Positions 6,020 to 13,401 of a stretch of 36,983 nucleotides of DNA are shown in pieces (position 1 is the stretch's first letter; every line of letters begins with the position of its first letter). The notes beneath the pieces are model-generated. The model saw nothing but the letters and a program-made list of their open reading frames with translations, was not told the DNA's origin and made no database searches. The position numbers and the translations under genes were made by a program. The DNA comes from a virus: positions 1 through 36,983 of IMG/VR virus record IMGVR_UViG_3300049629_000825. One strand, 5' to 3'.

Positions 6020-6183
6020 TCGCCCGCCAACTCGCCTACAGAGCCCGCCGGGTTGCCGGTGGGTTCCAACAAAAAAGCTTTTTCCTGTCACCGGAGGCCG
6101 TGGCAAAACTCGACCGGCTCGCCGTGGTCTACGGAAGCGCCACTAAGGCCGTGGAGGCTTTGATATTGGCCGCTCCTGATTAG
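6016..6183 (+). CDS. Ribbon-helix-helix DNA-binding protein
   Basis: 55 aa, ATGA overlap with the acidic gene. After a basic N-terminus comes a typical ribbon-helix-helix pattern: strand KSFFLS, helix PEAVAKLDRLAVVYG, then turn and helix SATKAVEALILAA. Such proteins dimerise and bind palindromic operators, often their own. The only evident paired palindromes nearby are at 5370-5410, upstream of this unit and of the divergent lysis genes. The stop overlaps the stop of the convergent metallophosphoesterase gene. Regulation of lysis or of its own unit is inferred. Confidence 0.7.
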   Translation: MIARQLAYRARRVAGGFQQKSFFLSPEAVAKLDRLAVVYGSATKAVEALILAAPD

Positions 6184-7349
6184 GCAGGCTCCAGCATCGC
6201 GGCAGAAACCGTGTAGCGTTCGACTTCGCCAAATTGAGAATGGTAGGCAGCGGCCCGCGTGTCTCTCAGCGAGCGGTAGCCCTTGAAAGAGTGATAGGGG
6301 TCTTTCGGGGCGAGGGTCCGCAGGCTTTCCACCCGAACCCCGCCGACCTCTTTTACAACGTCGTGGTGGATGTGGCCGGTGTCGATGTAGCGGAACACCG
6401 TTTGCCCCCAATGCTCTGAGCAATCGACGGCCATCAGCAGGGGGAGGGCGTCCATCTTCACCCGGTCGCCGTGGTGAGCCCCGAACAGGCATTTGCCGAA
6501 CCGGTGATAGCGAAACACGCTAGGCCCCAGGTCGATTTTGACGCGCGGGTCACTCTCGAAATAGAACGAAAGGGCCAGCGCCAAAGCAAAGGCGGAATCT
6601 GGGTCGTGGTTCCCGGCGAGCATCCACACGATAACTTCGCCGTGCTTCTCCAGCGCCCGCTCGATGACGTAGCGCCAAGCCCGAGCCGCGACTAACAGCG
6701 CGTGGTGGAAGCCCCGCTTATCCACGTCCAGCGGGTTCTTATGGCCCGGCGTGAGCGCGGAACTATCGTTCGCGTGCATCGCATCGCCGATGATTTCCAC
6801 GATGCAGGTGTGAGCGTTCGGCGTGACCGACACCAGGCGGTCAATCCCCGCCCGCGTGATCCTGTCCGCCTCGTCGGTGTCGAACTCATCGCCCCCGGCT
6901 TCAGGCCCCGACGCCATGCCGAAATGAGGATCTCCGAACTTGTATATGACCAGCAGGTCAGTCCGCAGGTGGACCGGTGCAACAGTGAGCGGCGCCCGGC
7001 CCCTTGCCTCTCGACAAAGCTCTTCGACGAACTCTCGCAGGATTTCCGTGCGGCGATCATCGTCAGCGGCAGACTTGACCCATTGCCCGCGAGGCTTGCC
7101 CTCCTGGTCGTAATAGGTCGAAACGCCCCGCACCCTGAACCCGTCAGGAACCGTGTGCGTCATGTCGTGTTCGGGACTATGGCCGGCCATCGCCGCCTTG
7201 GCCGCGACCGATTTTAGGGCGCGGGCGATGCAGCTATGATGGACGCCGAGCGCCGCCGCCGCAGCACGAAGAGAGCCGTGCTTTTCAACGGCTTCCAGAT
7301 ATTCCCATTGTCTGTCTGTAGCCCATTGCCGCAGCGCCGGGCCGGTCAC
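6180..7349 (-). CDS. HTH-metallophosphoesterase fusion protein
   Basis: 389 aa, GTG start overlapping the preceding stop by one base. The N-terminus (about residues 12-50) has a helix-turn-helix (WEYLEAVEKHGSLRAAAAALGV then HHSCIARALKSV). The C-terminal domain has the calcineurin-like metallophosphoesterase set: GDPH (139-142), GDAMHAND (188-195), GNHD (246-249), HHGD (292-295) and GHIHH (325-329), so all metal ligands seem present. Family members hydrolyse phosphomono- or diesters including nucleic acids. The HTH suggests a DNA-directed role. It ends the leftward late operon after the tail genes; its substrate is unknown. Confidence 0.85.
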   Translation of the reverse strand: MTGPALRQWATDRQWEYLEAVEKHGSLRAAAAALGVHHSCIARALKSVAAKAAMAGHSPEHDMTHTVPDGFRVRGVSTYYDQEGKPRGQWVKSAADDDRRTEILREFVEELCREARGRAPLTVAPVHLRTDLLVIYKFGDPHFGMASGPEAGGDEFDTDEADRITRAGIDRLVSVTPNAHTCIVEIIGDAMHANDSSALTPGHKNPLDVDKRGFHHALLVAARAWRYVIERALEKHGEVIVWMLAGNHDPDSAFALALALSFYFESDPRVKIDLGPSVFRYHRFGKCLFGAHHGDRVKMDALPLLMAVDCSEHWGQTVFRYIDTGHIHHDVVKEVGGVRVESLRTLAPKDPYHSFKGYRSLRDTRAAAYHSQFGEVERYTVSAAMLEPA

Positions 7350-7624
7350 TACGTGTCACCCTGCGTGCGGGTGCGGCGACTAGGATTGGCCGGGACAAAA
7401 TACCGCTCGATAAGGTCCGTCAGGTGCTTGATTTGCTCTTGCAGTCTCACGACCTCGATAGTGGTCGCGCTCTGCCCCTCGATAGCGGCCCGCAGAGCCG
7501 TCGCCTGCGTCTCCGACAGGGTGGTCAGGGCGTTGACCCTCCCCTCTAGTCGGACCAGCCACACGACCCCTCCGAGGGCTGCAATGGCCACAGTAATAAG
7601 CTCACCGGAAACAGGCATGGGCAT
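7349..7624 (-). CDS. Small membrane-anchored coiled-coil protein
   Basis: 91 aa. An N-terminal membrane segment (LITVAIAALGGVVWLV, residues 9-24) is followed by a predicted coiled coil (LEGRVNALTTLSETQATALR to LQEQIKHLTDLIERYF) and a basic, Pro-containing tail. The layout resembles phage accessory holin or spanin-like proteins (for example hemolysin XhlA-type: anchor plus coiled coil), but it sits between the tail adhesin and the metallophosphoesterase rather than in the lysis cassette. No firm family. Confidence 0.65.
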   Translation of the reverse strand: MPMPVSGELITVAIAALGGVVWLVRLEGRVNALTTLSETQATALRAAIEGQSATTIEVVRLQEQIKHLTDLIERYFVPANPSRRTRTQGDT

Positions 7625-7651
7625 CGTCCACTTTTTGCAGGTTCATGGCGT

Positions 7652-7667
7652 GCGGTTCCTAAACCGC
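7652..7667. other. 6-bp hairpin after the glycine-rich adhesin gene
   Basis: GCGGTT and AACCGC flank a CCTA loop, six bases beyond the adhesin stop in the leftward direction. No T-run follows, so it may be a weak or Rho-dependent stop, or an mRNA-stabilising element between the tail genes and the last two genes of the operon. Confidence 0.35.
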
Positions 7668-7672
7668 CGGGC

Positions 7673-9058
7673 CTAGTCAAAGTGCCAGCGGAGACGGACT
7701 TCGCCGCGTCCGCCTGCGCCGCCAGCGCCGCTGTTAGAGCCGTTGACGCTGGCCCCGCCGCCCCCGCCGCCCCCGCCCGGAGCGCCGCCCGCACCGCCCG
7801 CACCGCCCGCGCCGCCAGCGTTAGCGGCCCCGCCGCCACCGCCACCGCCGCCGAAATGAATGGCCGTGTCCGTGATGTCGGTGCCCGCCGACCCCACTCC
7901 CCCCGCCGTGCCTCCGGCGCCGCCGGTCCCGACTGAGCCGCTGACGATGACGGAGCCCTGCCCGCCCGTTGCGCCCGCTCGCGCGGAGTTGCTGGTATCG
8001 ATGCCGCCCCCGGCGCCGCCCGCCCCCATAACGCCCGGATTAGGCGCGCTGGGCGTGGCGCCGATTGAGCTGTTGCTCCCGGCGACAGCCACGCCGAAGA
8101 CCTGATAAACCGTCGCCGCCCCGCCGGTTCCGTTTGCCGCCGATCCACCATTGCCCTTGGTCGAAGCGGGAGCCCGGATAAGCGTCGTCGACCCCGTGCG
8201 GATTTCGCTTTGTCCGCCGTTCGTCCCACCGGAGCCCGACGTGTCGTCCGCTGTGATGGCGCTTTCACCCGCGCCGCCGGTCCCAACAATTGCCGAGATG
8301 GTCGAGGCGCCACTGATTGCCGAATAGGGCAGGCGCCCGAACAGGTAGGCGCCGTGTGCGCCACCCCCGCCGCCGTAGCGGGCGCTGCCCGCTGCCCCGC
8401 GCCGCCCGGCCCCGCCGCCCGCGCCGCCACCAATCACAACATACTCCACCGCCACGGTCAGCGGCGGGATGGTCTTCGCCGTCGTGCCGGTCGCCGTGAC
8501 GACCTCGCGGAAGGGCTTGATGCCCCAGCGTTCGATGACCCAGGCCGACGACCGCCAAACGGCCAGCGCCCAATCGCTCTGCATGTTTAGCCATGCCAGG
8601 TCGGTCCCGGCGCTGGTTTCAAGCGTGACCATGTTCGCCGTGGTGTCGGTCTTGCGGATGAAAACCCAGTCGCCCTCATTGCTCGCCGAGGCTGGCAAGC
8701 TCGCCACAATGGCCCCGCTGGTCGCGTCCGCCTGAATGTGCTTCGAGAACACCGCACTCGTCAGGCTTGCCGTCGCCGACAGGGCAGAAGCCGCCAGAGG
8801 CCCGGCGTCCCCGCCCGCCGCCGTGATGGTGATTGTGTCCGCCCCGTCGTTTGGGGTGATGGTGATGTTCGTCCCGGCGACCAGCGCCGTCCCGATTGTG
8901 TCGCGGATTTTCTCGGCATTTTCGGTGCTGTCCACAACGAGCGTCTTGATCTGGGTTCCCGTCACCTTGACGTTGGACCCGGCCTGAACGCCCCGAATAA
9001 GTTCGGTGCCGTCCAGTGCGGTCGCGGCGGTTTCGTCGGAGGTCTTTTTGTCGGCCAT
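7673..9058 (-). CDS. Glycine-rich tail adhesin / tail fibre protein
   Basis: 461 aa. The first 200 residues are beta-rich tail-fibre-like sequence (ADKKTSDETAATALDGTELI, the usual start of phage fibre modules). From about residue 205 on, the protein consists of Gly-rich tracts (GGGGG, AGGAGGAGG) separated by short variable loops, ending in RGEVRLRWHF. This matches the glycine-rich domain of phage receptor-binding tips, where polyglycine helices display specificity loops. It is expected at the tail tip contacting the host surface. Very GC-rich, repetitive DNA here may recombine or misassemble. Confidence 0.75.
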   Translation of the reverse strand: MADKKTSDETAATALDGTELIRGVQAGSNVKVTGTQIKTLVVDSTENAEKIRDTIGTALVAGTNITITPNDGADTITITAAGGDAGPLAASALSATASLTSAVFSKHIQADATSGAIVASLPASASNEGDWVFIRKTDTTANMVTLETSAGTDLAWLNMQSDWALAVWRSSAWVIERWGIKPFREVVTATGTTAKTIPPLTVAVEYVVIGGGAGGGAGRRGAAGSARYGGGGGAHGAYLFGRLPYSAISGASTISAIVGTGGAGESAITADDTSGSGGTNGGQSEIRTGSTTLIRAPASTKGNGGSAANGTGGAATVYQVFGVAVAGSNSSIGATPSAPNPGVMGAGGAGGGIDTSNSARAGATGGQGSVIVSGSVGTGGAGGTAGGVGSAGTDITDTAIHFGGGGGGGGAANAGGAGGAGGAGGAPGGGGGGGGASVNGSNSGAGGAGGRGEVRLRWHFD

Positions 9059-9060
9059 GA

Positions 9061-11385
9061 TCAGTCCCTGATTTCGTATCCGCCGTCTTCGCGGAGGGCG
9101 CGGCCCCCGTCTTCACGAAGGGCGTAAGAGATGGGGCGAGCCCCGAGGATGAGAGTTGCGGCCAGGTCAGCCCGGACAAGCTGCCCAAAGGGCTTGAGGT
9201 GGATGCCGTCCGTGCTGAAATACGAACTGGCCGTGGTCATGGCGCCGGTCGCTTCGGCGTAGTCGTCCAGCGGAGTCCCGGTGATGTCCGCCACGCCGTC
9301 GATGAGCGTTCCCACCCGCGCGAGGCGGTTGGCGTTCAGCGTCTGACGGAGCGGGTCGAACGTCGCATCGCCGCCGCGAGCGATGGTCATGTGTTCGAAA
9401 ATGTAGTCCGCCCCCGCCGCCCGAAGGCGAGCCCGCGAGACATCGTTCAGCAGCGTTTCGTAATCAGCAACGCCGCCCGACTTGATCTGGTTTTTGTTGT
9501 TCGTGCCGTCGGCGCGGAAGACAATCGACAGCGCCCCCATCTGCTTGCAGGCGGTGATCGCCGGGATGACCCGCAGCGTCTCAAAGTTGATGAAATCCTC
9601 GCTCGTGCCGTTTGAACTCTCATAGCCGTTGGCGTCAAGGTAGAGGTATCCGCTCCCGCCGTTCGCGGTGTTCACGATGATCAGGCGGGGGTCGAACAGC
9701 CCCGCAGCGTCCTCGAACAGCGGATAGGGCCATGATCCATAAGCGGCGGTGCGCCACGCCGTGAGGCTGTCCGCGTCGGCTGTAATCACCACGTCACTGA
9801 CCTGGCCGAGCGATATGCCGCGATAGTTGGCCTCGCCGCGCCAGTCGGCAATGCTCTGCGCGATCTCCGGCTCGCTGAGCGAGCGGTTCCAGAACCGCAG
9901 GGCATAGAGGCGGGACTTCAGGCTTGTCGTGGGGTCGTAGTGGAAGCTCCCGGTCGTGCCGTTGCACCAGAGGCCCTTGATCTGGATTCCCGACCAGGGC
10001 GCCGAGGTGTGGTCATAGAGAACGCAAAGCTCCTGTAGGAAAACCTTCCGCGCAACCTGCCCGTAAATCCTCACGGTGTGGGTGATGATCTGGGCGCCCA
10101 TGCCGAAGAGGTCGGAAATCCCGCTTTCCCAAGCGGTCGACTGGTCCGGACTGATAAACAGCTCATTGCTCTGGTAGGAGCCGAGGGCGAAGGTCGAACT
10201 TGCCACCGACCCGTATTCGTCGTCAGTGATGGGGGCGTAAAAATAGCGGGTGGCCGTCGTGCGCTCCATCTGCGCGACGATCATCTGGACCGTGACTTCG
10301 GTGTAGGTTCCCTCCACGCCGAGATAGCCGCGAGCCGTTCCCGCGTCGTTGTCCAGGTATTTCCCGCCGCCGCCGGTCGTGCAGGCGTTGGTGAACCCGT
10401 AGTTCGCAAACCAGTGACCGTCGCGGCTTTCGGTCGTGTAGTCGGGGAGAGCCGAGGCTGTCAGATCGGCGTCCCGGTAGAATTGCGGGTCCGTCAGGAT
10501 CAGGTCGAAGTCAGGGGGCAGGATGCAACTCACCGCCGCCGTGGTCGATGTCGAGCCGGAGGTAATCGTATGAAACTGATCGGTCAGTTCAACCGCCGAC
10601 GCATCCTTGACGGTGCATGTCAGCGTAAACTGCCCGAGAGCAAGCGCCGGGTTGCCGCTTACCGATGTGTTCGTGATCGAGATCGTGTGCGTGCCGGATG
10701 TGTAGCTACAATAGGCTACCCCGGACGTTCCGTTGCGGGTGTTCAGCGCAGCGTTGATCAAAATGACCAGTTGAGCGCCAATTTCCGCGATCAGGTTATC
10801 CGTGCCGGTCGCGGTGAACGACACATCAAACGCCGTGTCCGCCGCCTTGATCAGCGTCATGCGGAAAACGTAGGGGCCACCGGCCAGCGCGTTCCAATCC
10901 TTCGGGTTGCCTGCGTCCTTGATGTCGGTCGTATAGGCGCTGTTGTAGGTCCAGGATCCGACGACGTTGGCCGAACTTCCGAACGACGTAGCCGAGCAGG
11001 ACTGCGAGACGTATCCGGGCGTGGACTGCCCGATCTGCAACGACTTCGCCAGACCATCCGACGTGATCGCCTTCACGCCCAGCTTGACCGTCTTTCCGGT
11101 GTCGTTTGATGCGCCGGGAGCCGACGCCGGGATCAGCGCGATTTTCTGACCTGGGCCGAACCGCACGCGATCCCGGCCTGCCCCGTCCCAGCCTCGCTGA
11201 ATCGTCGCACCGGTTCCCGCCGTGTGGCGGATGTCCTTGTGAGTGATGATGTTTTTCGTCGGCGCTGACGCGGTGTTTTTCCCGCGAATGCGGCATCCGT
11301 CCGCCAGATCGGACGCCCAGACCTCAGCGACCAGGCCCTGATCGAGCGTCCTGATCGCGAACTGTGAAGCGACGCCCGTGCTCAT
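9061..11385 (-). CDS. Tailspike with LamG-like region and SGNH-type hydrolase domain
   Basis: 774 aa from the ATG at 11385, which overlaps the preceding stop (ATGA); a start 30 bases upstream is possible but unneeded. The middle (about residues 300-510) looks like a concanavalin/LamG-type beta-sandwich. The last third resembles an SGNH hydrolase: DADSLTAW (block I-like), NTANGGSG (block II-like), ADGTNN (block III-like) and DGIHLKPFG (block V, Asp-x-x-His). Such domains often deacetylate surface polysaccharide. It sits among the fibre genes and likely acts on host capsule or O-antigen. The C-terminus carries an ALREDGG repeat. Confidence 0.7.
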   Translation of the reverse strand: MSTGVASQFAIRTLDQGLVAEVWASDLADGCRIRGKNTASAPTKNIITHKDIRHTAGTGATIQRGWDGAGRDRVRFGPGQKIALIPASAPGASNDTGKTVKLGVKAITSDGLAKSLQIGQSTPGYVSQSCSATSFGSSANVVGSWTYNSAYTTDIKDAGNPKDWNALAGGPYVFRMTLIKAADTAFDVSFTATGTDNLIAEIGAQLVILINAALNTRNGTSGVAYCSYTSGTHTISITNTSVSGNPALALGQFTLTCTVKDASAVELTDQFHTITSGSTSTTAAVSCILPPDFDLILTDPQFYRDADLTASALPDYTTESRDGHWFANYGFTNACTTGGGGKYLDNDAGTARGYLGVEGTYTEVTVQMIVAQMERTTATRYFYAPITDDEYGSVASSTFALGSYQSNELFISPDQSTAWESGISDLFGMGAQIITHTVRIYGQVARKVFLQELCVLYDHTSAPWSGIQIKGLWCNGTTGSFHYDPTTSLKSRLYALRFWNRSLSEPEIAQSIADWRGEANYRGISLGQVSDVVITADADSLTAWRTAAYGSWPYPLFEDAAGLFDPRLIIVNTANGGSGYLYLDANGYESSNGTSEDFINFETLRVIPAITACKQMGALSIVFRADGTNNKNQIKSGGVADYETLLNDVSRARLRAAGADYIFEHMTIARGGDATFDPLRQTLNANRLARVGTLIDGVADITGTPLDDYAEATGAMTTASSYFSTDGIHLKPFGQLVRADLAATLILGARPISYALREDGGRALREDGGYEIRD
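9083..9124. repeat. Tandem 24-bp repeat at the tailspike 3' end
   Basis: CCGTCTTCGCGGAGGGCG (9083-9100) recurs as CCGTCTTCACGAAGGGCG (9107-9124), in phase, giving the protein end ALREDGGRALREDGGYEIRD. Similar 'LREDG/LLEDG' tails occur on many phage virion proteins (recall). Confidence 0.6.
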
Positions 11386-12119
11386 GCGTTGCGCTTCATG
11401 TTGTTCGAGAGCCACGCCTCGATATCGTCCGTTCCCCAGACGATGCAGGAAAGCGTATCGACGGCGCCCGGCGCGATGGACAACAGCGGGGGCGTTCCCC
11501 CGGCGAACTTGTAGGCGCTGCCAAATGTGCAGGCGCGCGAGCCGGTGCCGTCCTGCGTAATGCGAATAACGAACGTCGCGCCGTTCGATTGGTTCGTCGG
11601 GTTGGCCAGGGTAAAGCTGCCCGTCGCCGTGAGGGTAAACGCTTTGGCCGTGTTGAGGTTCGGCGTGACCGTCGCGCCGTAGGTCAGGGCAGAGGGCGCG
11701 GTCCAGCCGGGGCTTCCCGTCGCGCCCGTGCTTCCATCCGCGCCCCGAACGTCCACGCCATCAGCGATGAGCGCGACAAGGCCCGTCGCGCCAACATACA
11801 GCCCCGACGTTGGTTTGGTCCCGGCCCCGCCTGTCCAATCGGTAACTTGAAGCACACGCCGGGCGCCGTCCGTGACCACGGCGATAACGGGCGACCAGCC
11901 AAGGTCGCCCCCGTCAGTCCCAGCCGCTGCAAAAACAACCCAGCTAGCCGATGGCGGCGCATCGTTCGTATTGCTTACGAGAGCGTAGTAGGACGACCCC
12001 CCGTATTGGACGACATCAAACTGCGAATAGGTCGTGCCGCTGTTCCAATCTCCCGTGATGGTGAGATTAACGACAATGCCCACGCCATCGCGCGCCGGAA
12101 TGTTGATCGTGATGGACAT
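11382..12119 (-). CDS. Tail fibre protein with carbohydrate-binding and collagen-like segments
   Basis: 245 aa. Residues about 23-55 (GDWNSGTTYSQFDVVQYGGS followed by YYALVSNTNDAPP) match the carbohydrate-binding module 5/12-like pattern common in phage fibres. A short Gly-X-X stretch (GADGSTGATGSPG, about 127-139) follows, then a beta-rich C-terminal domain containing FTLANPTNQSNGATFVIRITQDGTG, a typical fibre tip motif. It probably forms trimers and contributes to host recognition. Starts shortly after the collar-domain fibre gene and overlaps the tailspike start. Confidence 0.75.
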   Translation of the reverse strand: MSITINIPARDGVGIVVNLTITGDWNSGTTYSQFDVVQYGGSSYYALVSNTNDAPPSASWVVFAAAGTDGGDLGWSPVIAVVTDGARRVLQVTDWTGGAGTKPTSGLYVGATGLVALIADGVDVRGADGSTGATGSPGWTAPSALTYGATVTPNLNTAKAFTLTATGSFTLANPTNQSNGATFVIRITQDGTGSRACTFGSAYKFAGGTPPLLSIAPGAVDTLSCIVWGTDDIEAWLSNNMKRNA

Positions 12120-12127
12120 GTGGAGCC

Positions 12128-13069
12128 CTAGAGCTTGATGCAGTAGAGAAGCGCGATGTTCCGGGGGCGGTTTTCGGAACTGTTGTCCGTCCCGCCTGTC
12201 GTCGATGTGTTTCGCGGCGTGCCAGTGCCGCCGGTATCCACCGAGACGTTCGTAGCGGGACCACCACCGCCAGCCCCCGCCGTGATGATGTGCAAGTGCG
12301 CGGCAAGCTGGCCCGCTTGCGCCGAACCGATGACGCGGGTGACGGCGGTATCAATGCCCCGGCTGTCGTCCAGGCCCCGGATGAACTCGGCGCGAAGGTC
12401 GGGAAGGGGAAGCCGCTTGTTCGCAGCGAAGTCCGCCGCTGCGCTTGCGCCCCTGCTGGATGCACCGCCCGCGCTGTCGGTAATCGGAAAGTTTGTCGCG
12501 TCCAGAGCCCAGAGCAGCGCAAACAGGTTCGCCGTGTCAGCGTTCGCCCGGTTCGTTGCGCCTGATGCGGCGCTGCCGATTGTGCTGCCGTTTGCCTTGA
12601 CCCACCCCGTAGGAGCCGCCGTGGTGATGAACGGGGCAACTTGGCCGGTCAGGGCCGTGGTGATGGCCTGGACAACGGTTAGGTCCGTCTCATCGGCTGG
12701 CGTGTAGCCTAGCGCGGCTTCCACGGCGCCCGGCGCGAACGCCGTTGCGGGGATGCTGTCAACGTCAATGTCCCCCCCGTCAATGCCGCCCGACGCGGAC
12801 GGCGTGTTGATCGGGTCAGCGTCGGAAATGGTGGCGTTTGCGCTTGTTTTGATGACGCAGCGATATTCAACGGTCGGCGTTAGATAGACCAGTTCCGGGA
12901 AGAACCCGGCGCTATCGGCCACGACCGGATTGGCAAGCGCAACCGTCAGGGCATCGTCTGCAAACACCGTTTGCAGCGTGGTCGTGCCGGTGACGTAGAA
13001 ATACGCCTTGCCGCCATTTAGCGGGAGGCCCGTGGTTGTGAAACGCTGGCCTAGATGGTGTGATTGCAT
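12128..13069 (-). CDS. Tail fibre protein with tail-collar-like C-terminus
   Basis: 313 aa. The N-terminal part (FTTTGLPLNGGKAYFYVTGTT, then ADSAGFFPELVY) is a common virion-attachment module of podovirus fibres. The C-terminal half has tail-collar features: an APTGWVKANGSTI segment, LPDLRAEFIRGLDDSRGID, and the ending ENRPRNIALLYCIKL, which is diagnostic. It is the first leftward fibre gene and probably anchors other fibres to the tail. The ATG at 13069 is preceded by GGGAGCC. Confidence 0.85.
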   Translation of the reverse strand: MQSHHLGQRFTTTGLPLNGGKAYFYVTGTTTLQTVFADDALTVALANPVVADSAGFFPELVYLTPTVEYRCVIKTSANATISDADPINTPSASGGIDGGDIDVDSIPATAFAPGAVEAALGYTPADETDLTVVQAITTALTGQVAPFITTAAPTGWVKANGSTIGSAASGATNRANADTANLFALLWALDATNFPITDSAGGASSRGASAAADFAANKRLPLPDLRAEFIRGLDDSRGIDTAVTRVIGSAQAGQLAAHLHIITAGAGGGGPATNVSVDTGGTGTPRNTSTTGGTDNSSENRPRNIALLYCIKL

Positions 13070-13110
13070 GGGGGCTCCCTCGGCGGGTTAAGCCGTGGTA
13101 AGGTGGTCGG

Positions 13111-13401
13111 ATGGAAAAACGAGACTTGTTCGACCGGCTGCCAATCTTGCCGGTTGTCTTCGTGGTCGTGGCCCTGACCGTCGCCTTCGGAAAAGAAGGC
13201 TGGGTGCTTACCGCGTCATGGGTTCTGGTTGGCGTTCTGGCGTGGATGGCCGACCGGAAGATGAGGAGGGCAGAAGCCCTAGCTCTTGCCCAATCTGATC
13301 AACAAGCGACCCTAGAGCCGGGTTCCGTGCTGCCTGCGCCTGAAGCTGTCCAAATGCTGCCCGCGCCGCCCCAGGCGTTGACGCGCGATAGATTGCATTG
13401 A
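13111..13401 (+). CDS. Rightward small membrane protein, antisense to the ejection-protein gene end
   Basis: 96 aa, AAGGTGG just upstream of the ATG. Two membrane segments (LPILPVVFVVVALTVAF, residues 9-25, and WVLTASWVLVGVLAWMA, about 31-47), then a basic stop-transfer RKMRR and a Pro/Ala-rich tail. The last 194 bases lie antisense to the 3' end of the leftward ejection gene. TTGTGA (13036-13041) with TGTGAT (13059-13064) 17 bp later is a possible promoter. The position between ejection and fibre genes matches that of P22 sieA. A lysogenic-conversion or superinfection-exclusion role is inferred only. Confidence 0.6.
   Translation: MEKRDLFDRLPILPVVFVVVALTVAFGKEGWVLTASWVLVGVLAWMADRKMRRAEALALAQSDQQATLEPGSVLPAPEAVQMLPAPPQALTRDRLH

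Noticed and set aside
5414-6106. Leftward 230-codon frame opposite the three small rightward genes
   Set aside because: The rightward genes have ribosome-binding sites, an ATGA coupling and an RHH fold; the leftward frame is Gly/Val-rich without features.
7546-8433. Leftward 295-codon frame overlapping the glycine-rich adhesin
   Set aside because: Ala/Arg/Pro-rich out-of-frame reading of GGC/GCC repeats; the adhesin frame explains the DNA.
10078-11109. Rightward open frame of 343 codons
   Set aside because: Lies wholly antisense to the tailspike gene and has no recognisable protein features.
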